A DNA stretch of 64,000 nucleotides from Stropharia rugosoannulata (GCA_028532985.1 JANCIK010000009.1:2790001-2854000); one strand, 5' to 3'. Counted from the first letter of the stretch, positions 35,161 through 47,330 are shown. A program made the numbers and translations. Notes: a model not told the origin generated them from the sequence alone.

Positions 35161-36173
35161 ATGGATATAATTCATGACCATTCGGAGGTACCATTGGATT
35201 GCAACTCATCCTATGAAGGCTTGTACACCCTGGTGCAAACAGGCAAGTGTTGCAGACTGATCCTACAGAAGGTCTATGGCAATGACATACCTCGTAAGTG
35301 TCGTAAATGATCAGGTTAATGCCTTAGTACTCACCTGTCTACTATGCAGAACCAACAGTATCATGTTGTGATTTATGTTGTCCTGAACTTCTGGATCAAA
35401 CTCGGTCAGGTATTCTTCTCTCTGCACCTAGAGCCAAACTGGTGAAGGCAGGAATGTCAAATGATCTGGTTGTGGATGAGTTGGAAGGTTGGAGACATGC
35501 TATATGCACCAGGGACTTCAATAATGGATTGATTGCACCATTGTCCATCATAGATGATGACTTAGTAATTAAGTTATCATCAGTTGGGCCAATTACCTTG
35601 TTAATCGAGCTTGAAGGTGTTCTGGGACAGGGATGGACATGGTTTGGAAAATATGGTAACGAATTACTGACATTATTATCTGGGTTAGACATACCTGCTA
35701 TAATCCCAAAGCCTTGCAAGCCTTGCAATGCTCCAAAACGTGCTCGAGATGGTGACGACAAGGAAGGCGAGATGCAGCAAGTCAAAAGAATGCACAAGGG
35801 TGATGTGTTGCGTCCAGAAACTCCTCGGAGCCACACAAACACCACAGGCATTCCCACAGCTGCCACTCCGACAGTAGCAGGGCCCCTTGCATGGTCAGCA
35901 TCTATTCCGGGAACACCAATGTGTCCGACATCATCAAACCCATATGCCAGTCTCATACAGACTCCCAGTTCTACTCAACAGTTCACATCTTCTACTTCAG
36001 TAGCCTATTCATCTCCTTATTATTATCCTTATTGGACTGGCTATGGTTACTACAGTGCTTCACCTGTTTATACTGCTACTCATTACTCTTCAATCACCAT
36101 GAACACTCCATCCTCTTCAACTACTAACCTTTCTAAACCTGATTCTCAACCATCACCAGACACTTCTAAATAA
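35161..36173 (+). pseudogene. RecQ-family helicase, C-terminal part only
   Basis: RecQ helicases unwind DNA 3' to 5'. Two exons remain: 35,161-35,293 and 35,350-36,173, joined in frame across a 56 bp GT-AG intron (35,294-35,349). The junction encodes QPTVSCCDLCCPELLD, which with the preceding LVQTGKCCRLILQKVYGN forms the cysteine-rich zinc-binding module after the helicase core. Next come DELEGWRHAICTRDF and LSSVGPITLLIELEGVLG, typical of the tail in mushroom RecQ-like proteins, and a Ser/Thr/Tyr-rich C-terminus (338 codons in all). The helicase motor is missing, so it cannot be an active enzyme. The frame is undisturbed, so the loss is recent or the tail is under constraint. Confidence 0.6.
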
Positions 36174-36309
36174 CTTATTTGTACTTTAGTAGTTATAAAC
36201 AAGTAAAGAATATAATATGGAGGTCTAAGAGTGAAGTGTTGCTGAGGAATGAATGTTGAGGAAGAGTTGAGCTCGAGAGACGCAACACGCAACACGCAAA
36301 TTTCACTAA

Positions 36310-36469
36310 GTTCTTTGTCATGCTTGTGAGCCTTACTAAAAGTGCTTTATTTGGCCCAGTCCATAGGGAGGCATCTCTAAAATGCTCGGCCCGAGCCAAT
36401 GTTGTACCTATTTGTAGCGCCAAATAAGGTGCAAACAAATGCCTCCCAATGGACTGGCTAGCAAGTCTA
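36310..36469 (-). repeat. Right terminal inverted repeat of the inserted element
   Basis: Inverted relative to the left end. It contains a duplicated block of the form GCCTCCC.ATGGACTGG (in minus orientation, near 36,460-36,440 and 36,376-36,355), which the left TIR lacks. Confidence 0.6.
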
Positions 36470-37089
36470 TGGAAATGGGAACTTATGTTGAGGAAATAAT
36501 TTGCATTAGCCAGGAATTGAACCAACAGCTTCATGCATGACTTAAAACCAGCATACTTTCCCCTACACCATGTACCTGTGTATATAATCTAACTGCAGGT
36601 CAAATATGATGGTAATGCTCTAGACTGCATTAATTTATTACATCACAAGTCATTGAATTTAGTCATGTTCAGATGTATTTTATATAAGACCTACAATTTA
36701 GATTACAAGTAATAGTTGATAATAGCTATTCATAAGACAATTTTTTCCCAGATTCTTATGTCTTTAAATGTCTTTTTGAGTCTTTTTGTAGCTTTTTAAT
36801 ACACTTTATGAGACATTTCTACAATCTTCTAGAGACATAAAAAGATTTATACAATTACACCAATACATTTAAATACTTAAAAAAATTGAAAGACTTTAAA
36901 AGACATAAAAAGACCTAAAAAGACATTGGAAGAATTACATATTTCCCTAAAGTCTCTAGGAGACCTTTAAAGTATAAAAAAGACATAAAATTCACCAAAA
37001 GACATATTGATGTCTCAAAAAGACACTAAATTTCCCAAGAGACACATAGATGTCTCAAGTCTCTTTTCCAAAAAGTGGTTTTCCTGATG

Positions 37090-38791
37090 CATGCTGCCTG
37101 GCACTGTACCTTGTTCACACCATCTGGCCCCACAATCCATGAAACTTTCGACGGATTCTGAGTCACTGTCACCCTTGCCCTCTAGGCTCTACCCAACAGA
37201 TCTCACAGGCTTTCCACAACTGCAACCTGTATCCCAATTATCCCAAGCAGTTCCCCAAACACACACATTCTTGCAGGGCTTTCTTGTGTGGACAAATATG
37301 GCGTGGAGGGCACTGAAGTTTAGGTTTGTCTTTAATGTTTGTTACATCCCATGTTCAGCATGTTAATGTTTTTTAACAACACCGAGCAGTAAAGCTAGAC
37401 TGTACTTACTTTGAGTGGTAGGGGTAATTTATATGTATACTTTATCAGCTCTGCTTAGAATTTTGTGTATTTCACTCTGAGTTTTGATGTATTTGGCTTA
37501 GTGATTGCGTACACGGGGCTGTAGGAGGGTTGCATGCACCCCGTGTTATTCTGCTCTCACAGGCACTTTTGAATCAAACTAAAAATACTGGGGAATACTT
37601 GGAGCTTGGGGAAAATGTTCCCATCATGTGTATCCGCCCCAAACCGTGAAAATGTCCAGTTTCACATGATTTGACCTGGGGGACACATCCTTGTATCTCG
37701 CCTACAAGGCAGTTTAATGCCAATTAAACTACACTGTCATGTAGCCATAGTCGACAAATAATTGGGAATGTATTTTACTCGAATCTGAACTGCCTACCAA
37801 TGCGTGAAAATGACCCACAATGACCTCTTTTTGCATATTCTATATCTCTGCACACAGGCAATGAAGCAGGCATAAAAATCAGATAGAGGTATCCCTTATG
37901 CCTCCCTATGATATAGCACATTTACAGAATTTTTGATGAACATCTCAATATTTGCAGTGTGAGACAAGCGGGAGCTTTGTCATAACCAGTGGATTCCAAA
38001 GTAGGAACCCCCTGGGGGTGACAAATTTTCCCCATGGGCCCGGTTTCGGCGCAAGTTGTGTATAGCATCCCACCTTAGGTACTACATAAATAAGTCATTT
38101 TATAATATAGCTTTTCAGGTTTTTGAAAATGTGACCTGCACAGAGTACAGAGCCCTGAGAATTGATGCATGTCTGAGAAATATGCAGCTCTCCTCTCGTT
38201 CTCTAAAGCCAACTCTTAAAATCTATACATCAATGATTGTTACTTCAGATCTGTTTCATGCACTTGCCCCTCTAACAAGGGCCACTTGTACTTCTGAAGT
38301 GTAAATTATGAATTGGCAATGAATAAATTATCTTGTCAGACTTATATAGGTTTAAGTTTCGCATTTATGCCCAACCCCGACGGTTCAGGCATAGTGTTTA
38401 TGCAGCTTAGGGTTCAGGCTTAGAGGTTTAGCGGTTTCATGGTTTATGGGTTTCAAGGATCTTATTTTGCACGGAGCACACATTTATGCCTTGTGTTTGG
38501 TTTAGTTCTTGGTTAGTAGTTACTACATGGTCTTCAAAGACACAAAAGTGGAGCAGAAGTGAGAGATAGAGCATGGCATTGCATTAATAAGCAATCTCTC
38601 ACAGATTTAAGACTTTGTAGTGACCTAATTTCTAGTTTAAATCAGAAGACAATACTGTGAAATTAACTACATTTTGTTTTGCAGAGTACCTTAAACTTGG
38701 AGCCAGTTGACAAGCCTATGTCTCCGTCGAAATAGCCTTTGTCAGCTTATTCCAGCCATTCATGTTTGCAACAATACAGCTTTACATTTAT
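37090..38791. other. Interval without recognisable genes
   Basis: No ORF with motif support. A T/G-rich stretch with TTAGGG- and GGTTTA-like words (38,380-38,460) is irregular and not telomeric. Confidence 0.4.
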
Positions 38792-39815
38792 CATCAGGAA
38801 AAAGACTTTTTTGAAAAAAGTCTTTTAAATTTTTAAAAAGACTTAAAAAGACCCCAGGAGACCTGGGTCTCTAGGAGACTTTTAAAGCAAAGTCTCCAGG
38901 TATCAAACTTTTAAAGACTTTTTTATGTCTCTAGGAGTCTCTTTAATGTCTTTTTATGTGTTCATAATGTCTCTGGATGTCTCTAAATGTCTTTTAATGT
39001 TGCATTTTTGCTTTATAAAAACATTAAAAACATGACCTCATCTTAGCCAAATCACTACTACATAGATTAGATTGTATTCATAAGTGTATTTGTAAGTAGG
39101 TAATTAGGTATATTTAAATGTACTTAAGATTTGTCATGAAGTAACTATATTAGTCAGCACCTTACATAAACATACAATGGCAAATAAACCATCACATTAA
39201 CTTGGGTACAATGGGGAGAGGAACTTATATTGTGGAAATAATTTGCATTAGCCAGGAATTGAACCAACAGCTTCATGCATGATTTAAAACCAGCATACTT
39301 CCCCCTACACCATGTGCCTGTGTAAGTAGTTCAACTGCAGGTCAAATATGATGATAATGCTCTAGACTACATTAATTTGTTACATCACAAGTCATTGAAT
39401 TTAGTCATGTTCAGATGTATTTTATATAAGATTTACAATGTAGATTACAAGTATTAGTTGACAATAGCTATTCATAAGTCAATTTTTTCCTAGTTTCTTA
39501 TGTCTTTAAATGTCTTTTTGAGTCTTTTTGTAGCTTTTTAATACACTTTATAAGACATTTTTAATATCTTTCAGAGACATAAAAAGATTTACACAATTAC
39601 ACCAATACATTTAAATACTTAGAAAATTTGAAAGACTTTAAAAGACATTGGAAGAATTACATATTTCCCTAAAGTCTCTAGGAGACCTTTAAAAGTATAA
39701 AAAAGACAAAAAATTCACCAAAAGACATATTAATGTCTCAAAAAGACACTAAATTTCCCAAGAGACACATAGATGTCTCAAAAAGTCTCTTTTCCAAAAA
39801 GTGATTTTCCTGATG
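38792..39815 (+). mobile_element. 1 kb TIR element, copy M3
   Basis: 1,024 bp with CATCAGGAAAA and TTTTCCTGATG ends, close to M1 throughout, with a ~20 bp deletion near 39,640. Box B-like GGTTCAATTCC at 39,255-39,265 (minus). Confidence 0.85.
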
Positions 39816-40659
39816 ATATATCAACACACTGCGGTCCTGTACCACCTTTTTCACTATGTATTGGCTGTCCAACATCACCCTATCCACCTTTACCCAGCAG
39901 GAGCAGATGACACCGGACTCCCTATAATCAATGCCTTGGGGGCTGGGGAGATCAACCGGCTGCCCTTGATCCCCGTATTCCCTTAGATCCTGGTGTGCAT
40001 TCAAATTTGTATACGATGGAGGGATGTCTGAGCCTTTTTTTAAAAACCACTCGTCTTTCCCATATGTATTTAGGTCTTACATAAGTGATGAAATAGTTGC
40101 TTTTGCGGTGTATTGTCTTTTAGTGTGATTTACGAAGCATGAAGAGAGGAACCATTGACGACAGAATGATTTACTTAAAAAAAGCTGATCAATACATGAC
40201 TATTGTTGAGTATTATAACTGAGCATACAATACTATCATTAACTACAATACATCCTAGAGCAGCATAAATAATATTGTATCTTTGTCTGGCTGGCCTGAG
40301 CCGCTGCCATAGATAAGTGTCGGAGCACCTAATCTCTCCTGGGCAGCAGTGCTGATGATTGCATGAGGGCCCCAAACAGGAATGCCTAGGGTGCCTAACC
40401 CAGTCCTCGAACTTCTGGATTTCACGCCTAATTGATGCCTCCTTGCTGGCCTGATGAACCACATCATGGCAGAACGAACTGCTGATTTCCAAAGCAGCAA
40501 GCGAGACACGGCATGCCTGTATCCCGTGCTGTGTTCACTTAACAAATCTCTGCTCGTCTGCCAGCACCTCATAGCATTAGCATGTTGCAAGTGCATCGAC
40601 ATGGTGTGTGAACTCCCATGGCATATGGGATAATTCATGCACATGTGGGCACATAGGAC
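39816..40659. other. Interval without recognisable features
   Basis: Two overlapping minus-strand frames (40,644-40,255 and 40,492-40,175) have no recognisable motif. Confidence 0.35.
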
Positions 40660-40925
40660 AGTGGCTGGGTACTGTAGTATATGGGACTTCAGTAAACTAT
40701 TAGTATACTGTAGATCACAGGCCTATTTTCAACAAATGGCAACCTAGTATAATACCATGATCTACAGGGCTAATGGCAACCTATCTTAGTACTGTGTTTC
40801 ACAAGGCCATTTTCAACAAATGGCATCCGCATATATAGGTGATGTAAATCTGGCAGAAAAACAACTTACAGCGGCATTATATATATATTTTTGAAGCAAA
40901 TCCGACAGAATTAGTGTGCAGAGCG
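40660..40925 (+). repeat. Dispersed repeat R2, copy 2
   Basis: Matches 13,275-13,555 in the same orientation, with a shortened TATATA tract at 40,877-40,888. It lies directly left of tandem array 2 and the KDZ remnant. Confidence 0.7.
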
Positions 40926-41059
40926 AGATAATGGATTTTAGTTGATGACTTTTAATATTTCCGCCAGTTTTTGAATATTTCCGCTGGATAGATGGTATAG
41001 TATAAATTTAGTACTTTGTTGCCGCCGATTTGTGCATTTAAAATTATTTTTATGGGTCA

Positions 41060-41934
41060 GTAGAAGTCAAATACTTGATTACACTTTTTGTTTTGTAAAA
41101 AAGTAGATATTGTATGGTTTGCATTTTAAAATTTTTGATCGTGAAGTCCGGCAGCTAAAATTCCTATGGTACATTTATTTAATGTACCAGGGTGCAGGCC
41201 TATAGAGGTACCAAGTTTCCAGTGGCCTCTGGGCATAAGAAATGATTTTTACAAGTAGAAAAGATTGAAACCTGGATTTATCAAGGATAAAGATTGTACA
41301 TTTAATTGTGAGGTTTGTATGCCTTTGTACACGCTTTATAATGCACCTGGGCACTACCAGGCCGCCGGCCTATAGAGGCAACAAGTCTCTTGCGGCCTCT
41401 GGGCTAAGAAATAATTTTTATGATTATAAAAGATTAAAAGCCAGATTTATAAATGATAAAGATTATTTAATTAATTGTGAGGTCTGACGGCTTTGATACA
41501 TGCATTGCAGTGCACATGGCTGCCGGATTATATGGACAACAAGTCCTCAAGAGCCTCTGGACACAATAAATGATTTTTACGATCAGAAAAGATTGAAACC
41601 CGGATTTATGAAGGATGAATATTGTTTAATTAACTCTAGGGTCCAGCAGCTTTTTTATGCACTTCACAGTGCAGCTGCTCAATACATCATTGCCAACCTA
41701 TAAATACAACAAGTTTCCGGCAGCTTCTGGGCCAAAAAAATGATTTTTACAAGTAGAAAAGATTGAAGTCTGGATTTATGAAAGATAAATATTGTTTACT
41801 TATCTGTGAGGGCTTGTAGCCTTTGTACACACCTTATAGTGCATTTGAGTACTACTTGGTTGCATACTTGTACAGTCAACAGATTTCCGGCAGTCTATGA
41901 GTATAAAAAGAATTTTACAATTAAAGAAGGTGAG
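41060..41934 (+). repeat. Tandem array of ~160-170 bp units (array 2)
   Basis: Four to five units; landmarks near 41,255, 41,424, 41,581 and 41,751. From 41,310 to 41,934 it is nearly identical to 6,683-7,306, including unit order, then diverges abruptly at GAAGGTGAGCC. It adjoins the KDZ remnant and could be its subterminal region. Confidence 0.8.
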
Positions 41935-42417
41935 CCACCAGCAAAGTGCACTTGCACCAAAGGCTGCCAGTGACATTGTCCTTGTGTCTCGATTCTTTTT
42001 TGTCTGTATATACTGCCCCTTGAAGTTAGATCAAGGGCAATTTAATGTATCAGTATATCTTGAAACTTTGACTTCACAAGTCAAAGTAAATTAATTTTTT
42101 GACATTTGCTTGTAAACATCAGTCTCAGTGAAGTCAGGTGTAAATATACATTGATGCAAAATGTGTGAAGTCCTCATATGTGAAGTTGCGATATGTGGCT
42201 GGCAGCATCATGTCAGGTGGGAAGTTAATTTAAATGTATCACAATGTATCTATAGCTAGTTAATTTATGTATATTTTCAACTAATTGATCATTCGAATAT
42301 AAGATGAAATGTGAGACTGGCGGTGTGACTGGCAGTTTCATTATTTCCCTGATCATCTATTGGTTGAAGACTTTCTGTGCCCACTGTTGTGGTCAGTCGA
42401 GGCTGGTCAGTGCAAGG

Positions 42418-44700
42418 CTAGGCGAGCCGAATGGCGCATGCTGTGAGCATTGTCAACATGTTCCCTGAATTTTGTTCGTCCTCAGTGCCTCTTGACTTCA
42501 ACCACATTCTCAATATCTGAGACTGCTGGTCTTGAAGCAATTTATCTGGAAGACTGGCAGTTACTTTCTCCATCTCCATTCTTGCTGTGTGAACGTCCTC
42601 TTGAAACAGTCTTGTGTTTTGTCTGCTTTGTTCCTCCTTCCTTTGCATCAGGTTTGACAATTCTTACCCTTGACTGATTTCTATCCCTTGTATTCGATAC
42701 ATCTCACAGTCCAGGGGGTCTGCCTTGCTGGGCACGGAATGTATTCCTTCTGCTGGGTCCTTCATCTTTGCTGTCAGACTGACAGTCGTCATCTGATCCT
42801 GATGCAGATGTTAACTGCAGGTGTCTCGATTCTTCCACCTTGTCTAACTGGTCCTCCACATCTGAATCATGTTCTGAAACTGATTCTTTCTTTTTACCCT
42901 TATGATTCTTGAGAATAAATTTTTTTGCAATGAATCTTGACTTTGATCTAATCCTATTAGTTCTTTGTCGGCATCTGAGTTCAATAGGCCGGCAGTCCAC
43001 ATTGTCTTCAGATATGGATGACTCCTTGTGCTTGAGTCTCATCAGGGGTCCTGGACTTCCTGACATATTGTCATCATCTGATGGCTGCCAATCGAGAATC
43101 TTGACTGGCAGTGCATCACTATCCTGCAACTCCGTGGTGATAGAGTCATCAGTGTAGACTTCTGCCATTTGTTGAAGGTCAGCCAAACTGATATCATCCT
43201 CTCTATTCATCCCGGGGTCTGGGTCTGGTATAGTGAATGATGTGAATAACTCTTCAGGGTACATCTGAGGCACCGGTTCAATGGTGCCATTGGGAATAGC
43301 ATGAAATTTGAAGGGAATTTCATTTGCCGCTTGGCACCGGCAGATGAGATTGACAATATCAAATGCTGTTGACCTGTTATATGATGAAGGGTCCCGAAAC
43401 AAGATGCCATGAGGCATGTAGAGAGGGTTGACAAAGTCCTGCCAATTGTGTTTGTTTTTGATTGATGTGTAAGGTGGGCCCCTAGATGATTTCATCACTA
43501 GTGCTACTCAATTAGGTACATATGTTAATTGTTTAATTACGTTGAAAGCATATACACATACCAAAGTGCAATCCATAGTACTTGCAGATCATCCCCTGCA
43601 TGACCCTGAGACTTTCTTTGCATCCCTTTGGATTATAGGCAGGCATCCAGGGCATCCCTGATGGATGAGAGCTGGCTTGGTGTTCTACAGATTTGGCACT
43701 GGCAGCCTCGCCACGCTTGAGAGCAGTGATATGCTCAATGTATTTTATGTAACTGGTCCTAATTGCTGTGTAGCTATTCGGATCAAATTCTTGAAAGCTG
43801 GGAAAATTCATTGGCACATTAGGCTGCACTACCTGGGTATCATAGCTGACCAGCGGTTAGGAACATTCATGTCAACTGCAGAGATGCTCACATTGTGAAT
43901 GTAGCATGTCTGTCTGGTTTATCAAAAGTTGTAATCCAGAGTGATCTCACACCCATGCTCTCAAACATTTTCCTATCCACTTCACGACAAATGTCTGAAC
44001 AGTGCTTCACAGCTTGTCTATACAGTTTCTTAGTAATGGACCGGCAGTGTAATCAAAAACTGACTTGGCTTGAACCTCTGGTGGCACACCCTTTGCTTTC
44101 CATTCCATCACCTCCATTTTGATGGCATCTTGTTCCTCATCTGTCAGCATCTCCTTAATATACTTCTTTGCCCCTGCATAATATTTGATCCAGGAACAGC
44201 TACTATAACCGCTGGCCTCATCATCTGCGACCCTGTTGTCGTCACCATCAGATTCCTGATCACTCCCACCCAGTGCCTTCCGTGCACGGCACTTTGCTTC
44301 CTCTTCAATCTCCTTGCCTTTACGTGCAATGACAACAGAGTCAAAGGTAACATCCATGTTAAAACCTTTAATTTTCATGCACCTTGACATCTTAGCATTA
44401 TTCTTGAACCAATTGCATATTGACTGTTACAGCATTAAGTGTTGCATTGCATACATTGCTTTGGGCATACCCTTTTCTTCTTCTTCCATTCCTCTTGCAT
44501 CTTTTCATCGAAATTGGGATTACTTTTTTTGTATCATGATCCCCACAATGCTTTGATCATTTTGATGACCTTTTCAGGAAGGAAAGTGCCCTTCTGCTCT
44601 TTTACCTGTGCACAATATCCCTCGACATGATCCCTCAAATCTCCAACTCCTTCGCTGTCCATATCTGTGTAGAGGCCGGGGTTTCATCTGGTGTAGGCAT
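42418..44700 (-). pseudogene. KDZ-associated hypothetical protein, divergent from the transposase
   Basis: A long minus-strand gene of unknown function whose type recurs in Agaricomycete genomes. Pieces in order: start MPTPDETPAST (44,700), frame break, YCAQVKEQKGTFLPEKVI (~44,610), GFNMDVTFDSVVIARKGKE (~44,360), KMEVMEWKAKGVPPEVQ (~44,120-44,070), NFPSFQEFDPNSY (~43,810), an intron of ~53 bp (43,508-43,560, GTATGT...AG), NWQDFVNPLYMPHGILF (~43,440), an acidic and basic low-complexity tail to 42,704, then a charged helical piece in another frame to 42,418. Several stops and shifts show decay. It sits head-to-head with the KDZ fragment about 100 bp away, suggesting a shared promoter region and one mobile unit. 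Confidence 0.55.
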
Positions 44701-44795
44701 TATGGGGAAAGGGATGAAAAAATAGACCGATGCATTCCTGCTTATAAGTAGATTAAAATAGATACATTTATTGATAACAACATGAGGCAGAACAC

Positions 44796-46671
44796 ATGTG
44801 CCATTGGTTTCTTAATATAAGGTCGAACACTGAATGCACATGCAACTATCTACTCCCAATGTGCCGTGTCTGTATATCCCAGCACAATGTTCCCAATCAA
44901 GCTGGTGGCATCCAGATAGAAGAGCAGGACCATAGAGGAAAGGTCATTACAAAGAAGCACAAACGTGGTGGGGAACCTGTTGCAGAGAATGTAGCACCAA
45001 CTATTCCTGCTATTCCTGCTATTCCAGATGTTCCACTAGGCTTTGAACCACAGGAAGTACCTGACTGTCTTGACTATGCTGGAGATATAACTGAGGATCA
45101 GGTTATCGAAAACCTACAAAACTTAGATCTACCAGTATATAGAGGCAAGGTATGTTGTATCACCCACATGAATTGCACACTGCATATATTAAATTGTGCA
45201 GTTGCAAAACGATTTTCTTAGAGAATGGCTTGTCAGAAGTGATACTCACTTGAAGATTGTAATGGCATCCCATGCACCTGCCAGAGGGATTGATATATGC
45301 AATGCCTGCAATGCACCTGCTGCCAAATGGAAGTGTAAGGTGTGCTTTGGAGGACGACTCTTATGTACCACATGCTGCCGGCATGCTCATGATTTCATGC
45401 CATTCCATTGTATTCTTCATTGGGATGGTAGTGCTTTCACACTGGCGGCACTATGGCAAGTTGGTGTAAAGCTTCATCTTGGCCATCAAGGAAATAGATG
45501 TCCTAATACAATGGTCGACTACAATGATATACAAGAAATGCAAGAGGCACAGTATTGAGATGAACATGAAGGCAATATCTGCTGTGCTTACAATACTGGT
45601 CTGCAACCTGAAGCTGAGGAAGCTGCTGATGAATACATTGATGAAGACACAATTGTCTTTGATATTGATATTACTTACCCTTGAGTCTTACTGAGGCCAG
45701 CTCAACATGATACCCATGGTAATCCATTTGTTACAATTGTCGAGGTGAATGGGATCCATCACCTGCCGGCTGTCAAATGTCACTGCAACAATCAGCCGCC
45801 GGAGGATAACTAATACATGCAGCTGGCACTATTCCCAACCTCCTTCAGTGTGGTCAAGACTGTCTTCACATTTGCTGTTCTTTGAGACTTCAGGCTGTCT
45901 AACCTGGAGTGCAAGACATCAGCATATCAGTATTACACGAAGCTCCGCTGGTTGACCTGCCCAGCCTTCCCACAAGCAGTACTGGATCGATACCGTGAGC
46001 TCCACCGGCTGAGTAGACAATTCTGCATCATGAAGATGTGGACCATGCATGGCAGAGCTCATGGACTATGCCGCCCAAACCCTGACCCCCCAGCTATCCT
46101 GGAAGTGCGGATTCTTGCTGATAATGAAATACCAAATGAGGATATTATGCCTCCACCAGTTGCAGAACAGTCTGAATCAGACAGTGAAGATGGTGCACCC
46201 GAAGATGCCACCGGTGATGCTGCTGGAGGGATTAAAACAACACTATTGATGTATGGCAATATACTGGCTCTATTTTGCCCTGCTTGTCCTCAACCAGACA
46301 TCAACCTTCCTGATGACTGGAAAGACAATGACAACAAATTCCTTTTCATTTGCAAGTACTGTGCTGATGGGAACTTCAAGGCTGACCATTTAAATCAAAA
46401 GAATGTCCATGACAATATTGATCTGACAGCCGGCCAGGCATTCATGACAGCCGCCAGTCCATACCAGGAGCATTTGAAGGATGCCAAAAAATATTCCAGG
46501 AAATTCAAGGAGCCGCCGACTTGCCATTCTCATCGTGCACAGCTTGACAGTGAAAAGGTTGTTCTATGTCAGCATGAAATGGACTGGACAGTCTGGTTCT
46601 ATGTCCATATGGCAAATATCATATGGCAAATATGTGGAAACACTGGCAGAATGTGTGGGCAGATGCAGTGA
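44796..46671 (+). pseudogene. KDZ-type transposase, N-terminal half with CxC2-like cysteine cluster
   Basis: Kyakuja-Dileera-Zisupton transposases are fungal DDE-type enzymes with N-terminal cysteine clusters. Exon 1 ends near 45,149. A ~50 bp intron (GTATGT...TGCAG) leads to a frame running from 45,196 to 46,671. It contains CNACNAP, WKCKVCFGGRLLCTTCC, FHCILHWDG and LGHQGNRCPN (CxC2-like cluster, 45,290-45,510), YYTKLRWL (~45,930), YRELHRLSRQF (~45,990), FCPACPQPDINLP (~46,272) and DGNFKADHLNQKN (~46,365). Stops: TGA 45,556, TGA 45,682, TAA 45,811, TGA 45,883. After CHSHRA (~46,540) the expected catalytic core is missing; the remaining ~300 bp have unrelated content. The copy cannot transpose. 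Confidence 0.7.
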
Positions 46672-46861
46672 CCACCATTCAAAACCCATCGAATGACACT
46701 GCCAGCCAATTTAATGCTCACCCACTAGGTTTCCAGGCTTATGCACAGGCACAGATCAACTTATGGAATGAATTAGGTAGGGTACCGAATGCTAGATTTA
46801 GTAAGGCACATGTAAATTATATAAGCCACTGGTACCATGTGTCCTGAGGAATGAATACACG

Positions 46862-47330
46862 TGGTTGTACTGACTCTCCACTGAGCCCTCCAAATGACCC
46901 ATTGGCCAGAAGCTATCCAAAACTTCTATAATTCACAAATACTTCACAGTTAAGACCCTAACAAAAGCTAAACACAGCCTGCTGATGGCCTGGGACAGAA
47001 CCCAGCATACAGATCTAGTGGGTAGACAATTGCTTAGATTACTATAGACAAGAATACAGGTTTATATGCAATGTGTGCATGTGTACTAATAATAAGGTAA
47101 AGTAAATACTAGCAATGTGCAACCAAAGATCTGCGCATTGCATCCGGGCTTCCCTCCAGTGTCCTGGGCTTTTGCACATCTTCTGATGTGCACTGCCATG
47201 GTCACATGATGTGTGGACTTAGGCAAATTCTGCCTTTGTGATGCACACACAGCCCTTCACACCGCCTTTGGTACCTGCTCAGCTGTACTCACACTGCTCT
47301 TTGCTGGTGCTTAACCATTCTATGCCTCCT
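46862..47330 (-). repeat. Gypsy LTR fragment (copy D)
   Basis: Inverted match to the middle of the gypsy LTR (same orientation as copy B, 3,527-4,150): ...TGACTCTCCACTGAG, CAGATCTAGTGGGTAGACAA, and the GGCAAATTCTGCCTTTGTGA block. It is strongly decayed, without LTR ends. It cuts off the KDZ remnant. Confidence 0.75.

Larger units (their letters stand above)
33643..36469. mobile_element. MULE-like TIR element carrying DUF6589-like and RecQ fragments
   Basis: A 2,827 bp insertion in M2. Outer ends: TAGGCTCGTGACCAGC at left and, on the opposite strand at right, TAGACTTGCTAGCCAGTC. The inner part of the inverted repeat matches better: GGGCCAAA..AA.CACTTTTAG and ACTTAGTGAAATT occur at 33,719-33,783 and, inverted, at 36,300-36,361. 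So TIRs are ~140-160 bp. A 9 bp target duplication with long TIRs fits Mutator-like elements; hAT (8 bp) is the main alternative. There is no transposase; instead two host-type fragments face away from each other, both lacking their N-terminal parts. This is a Pack-MULE-like or internally deleted structure. Confidence 0.65.
33190..37089 (+). mobile_element. 1 kb TIR element, copy M2, split by an insertion
   Basis: The left part (33,190-33,642) and right part (36,470-37,089) together reproduce M1 and M3, with CATCAGG/CCTGATG ends. Continuity breaks after TACAATGG and resumes at GGAACTTATG, where M1 and M3 read straight through. The box B-like GGTTCAATTCC lies at 36,514-36,524 (minus). The insertion is therefore younger than this copy. 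Confidence 0.85.

Noticed and set aside
38380..38460. Telomere-like TTAGGG/GGTTTA words
   Set aside because: Only one exact TTAGGG; the words are irregular and not tandem.
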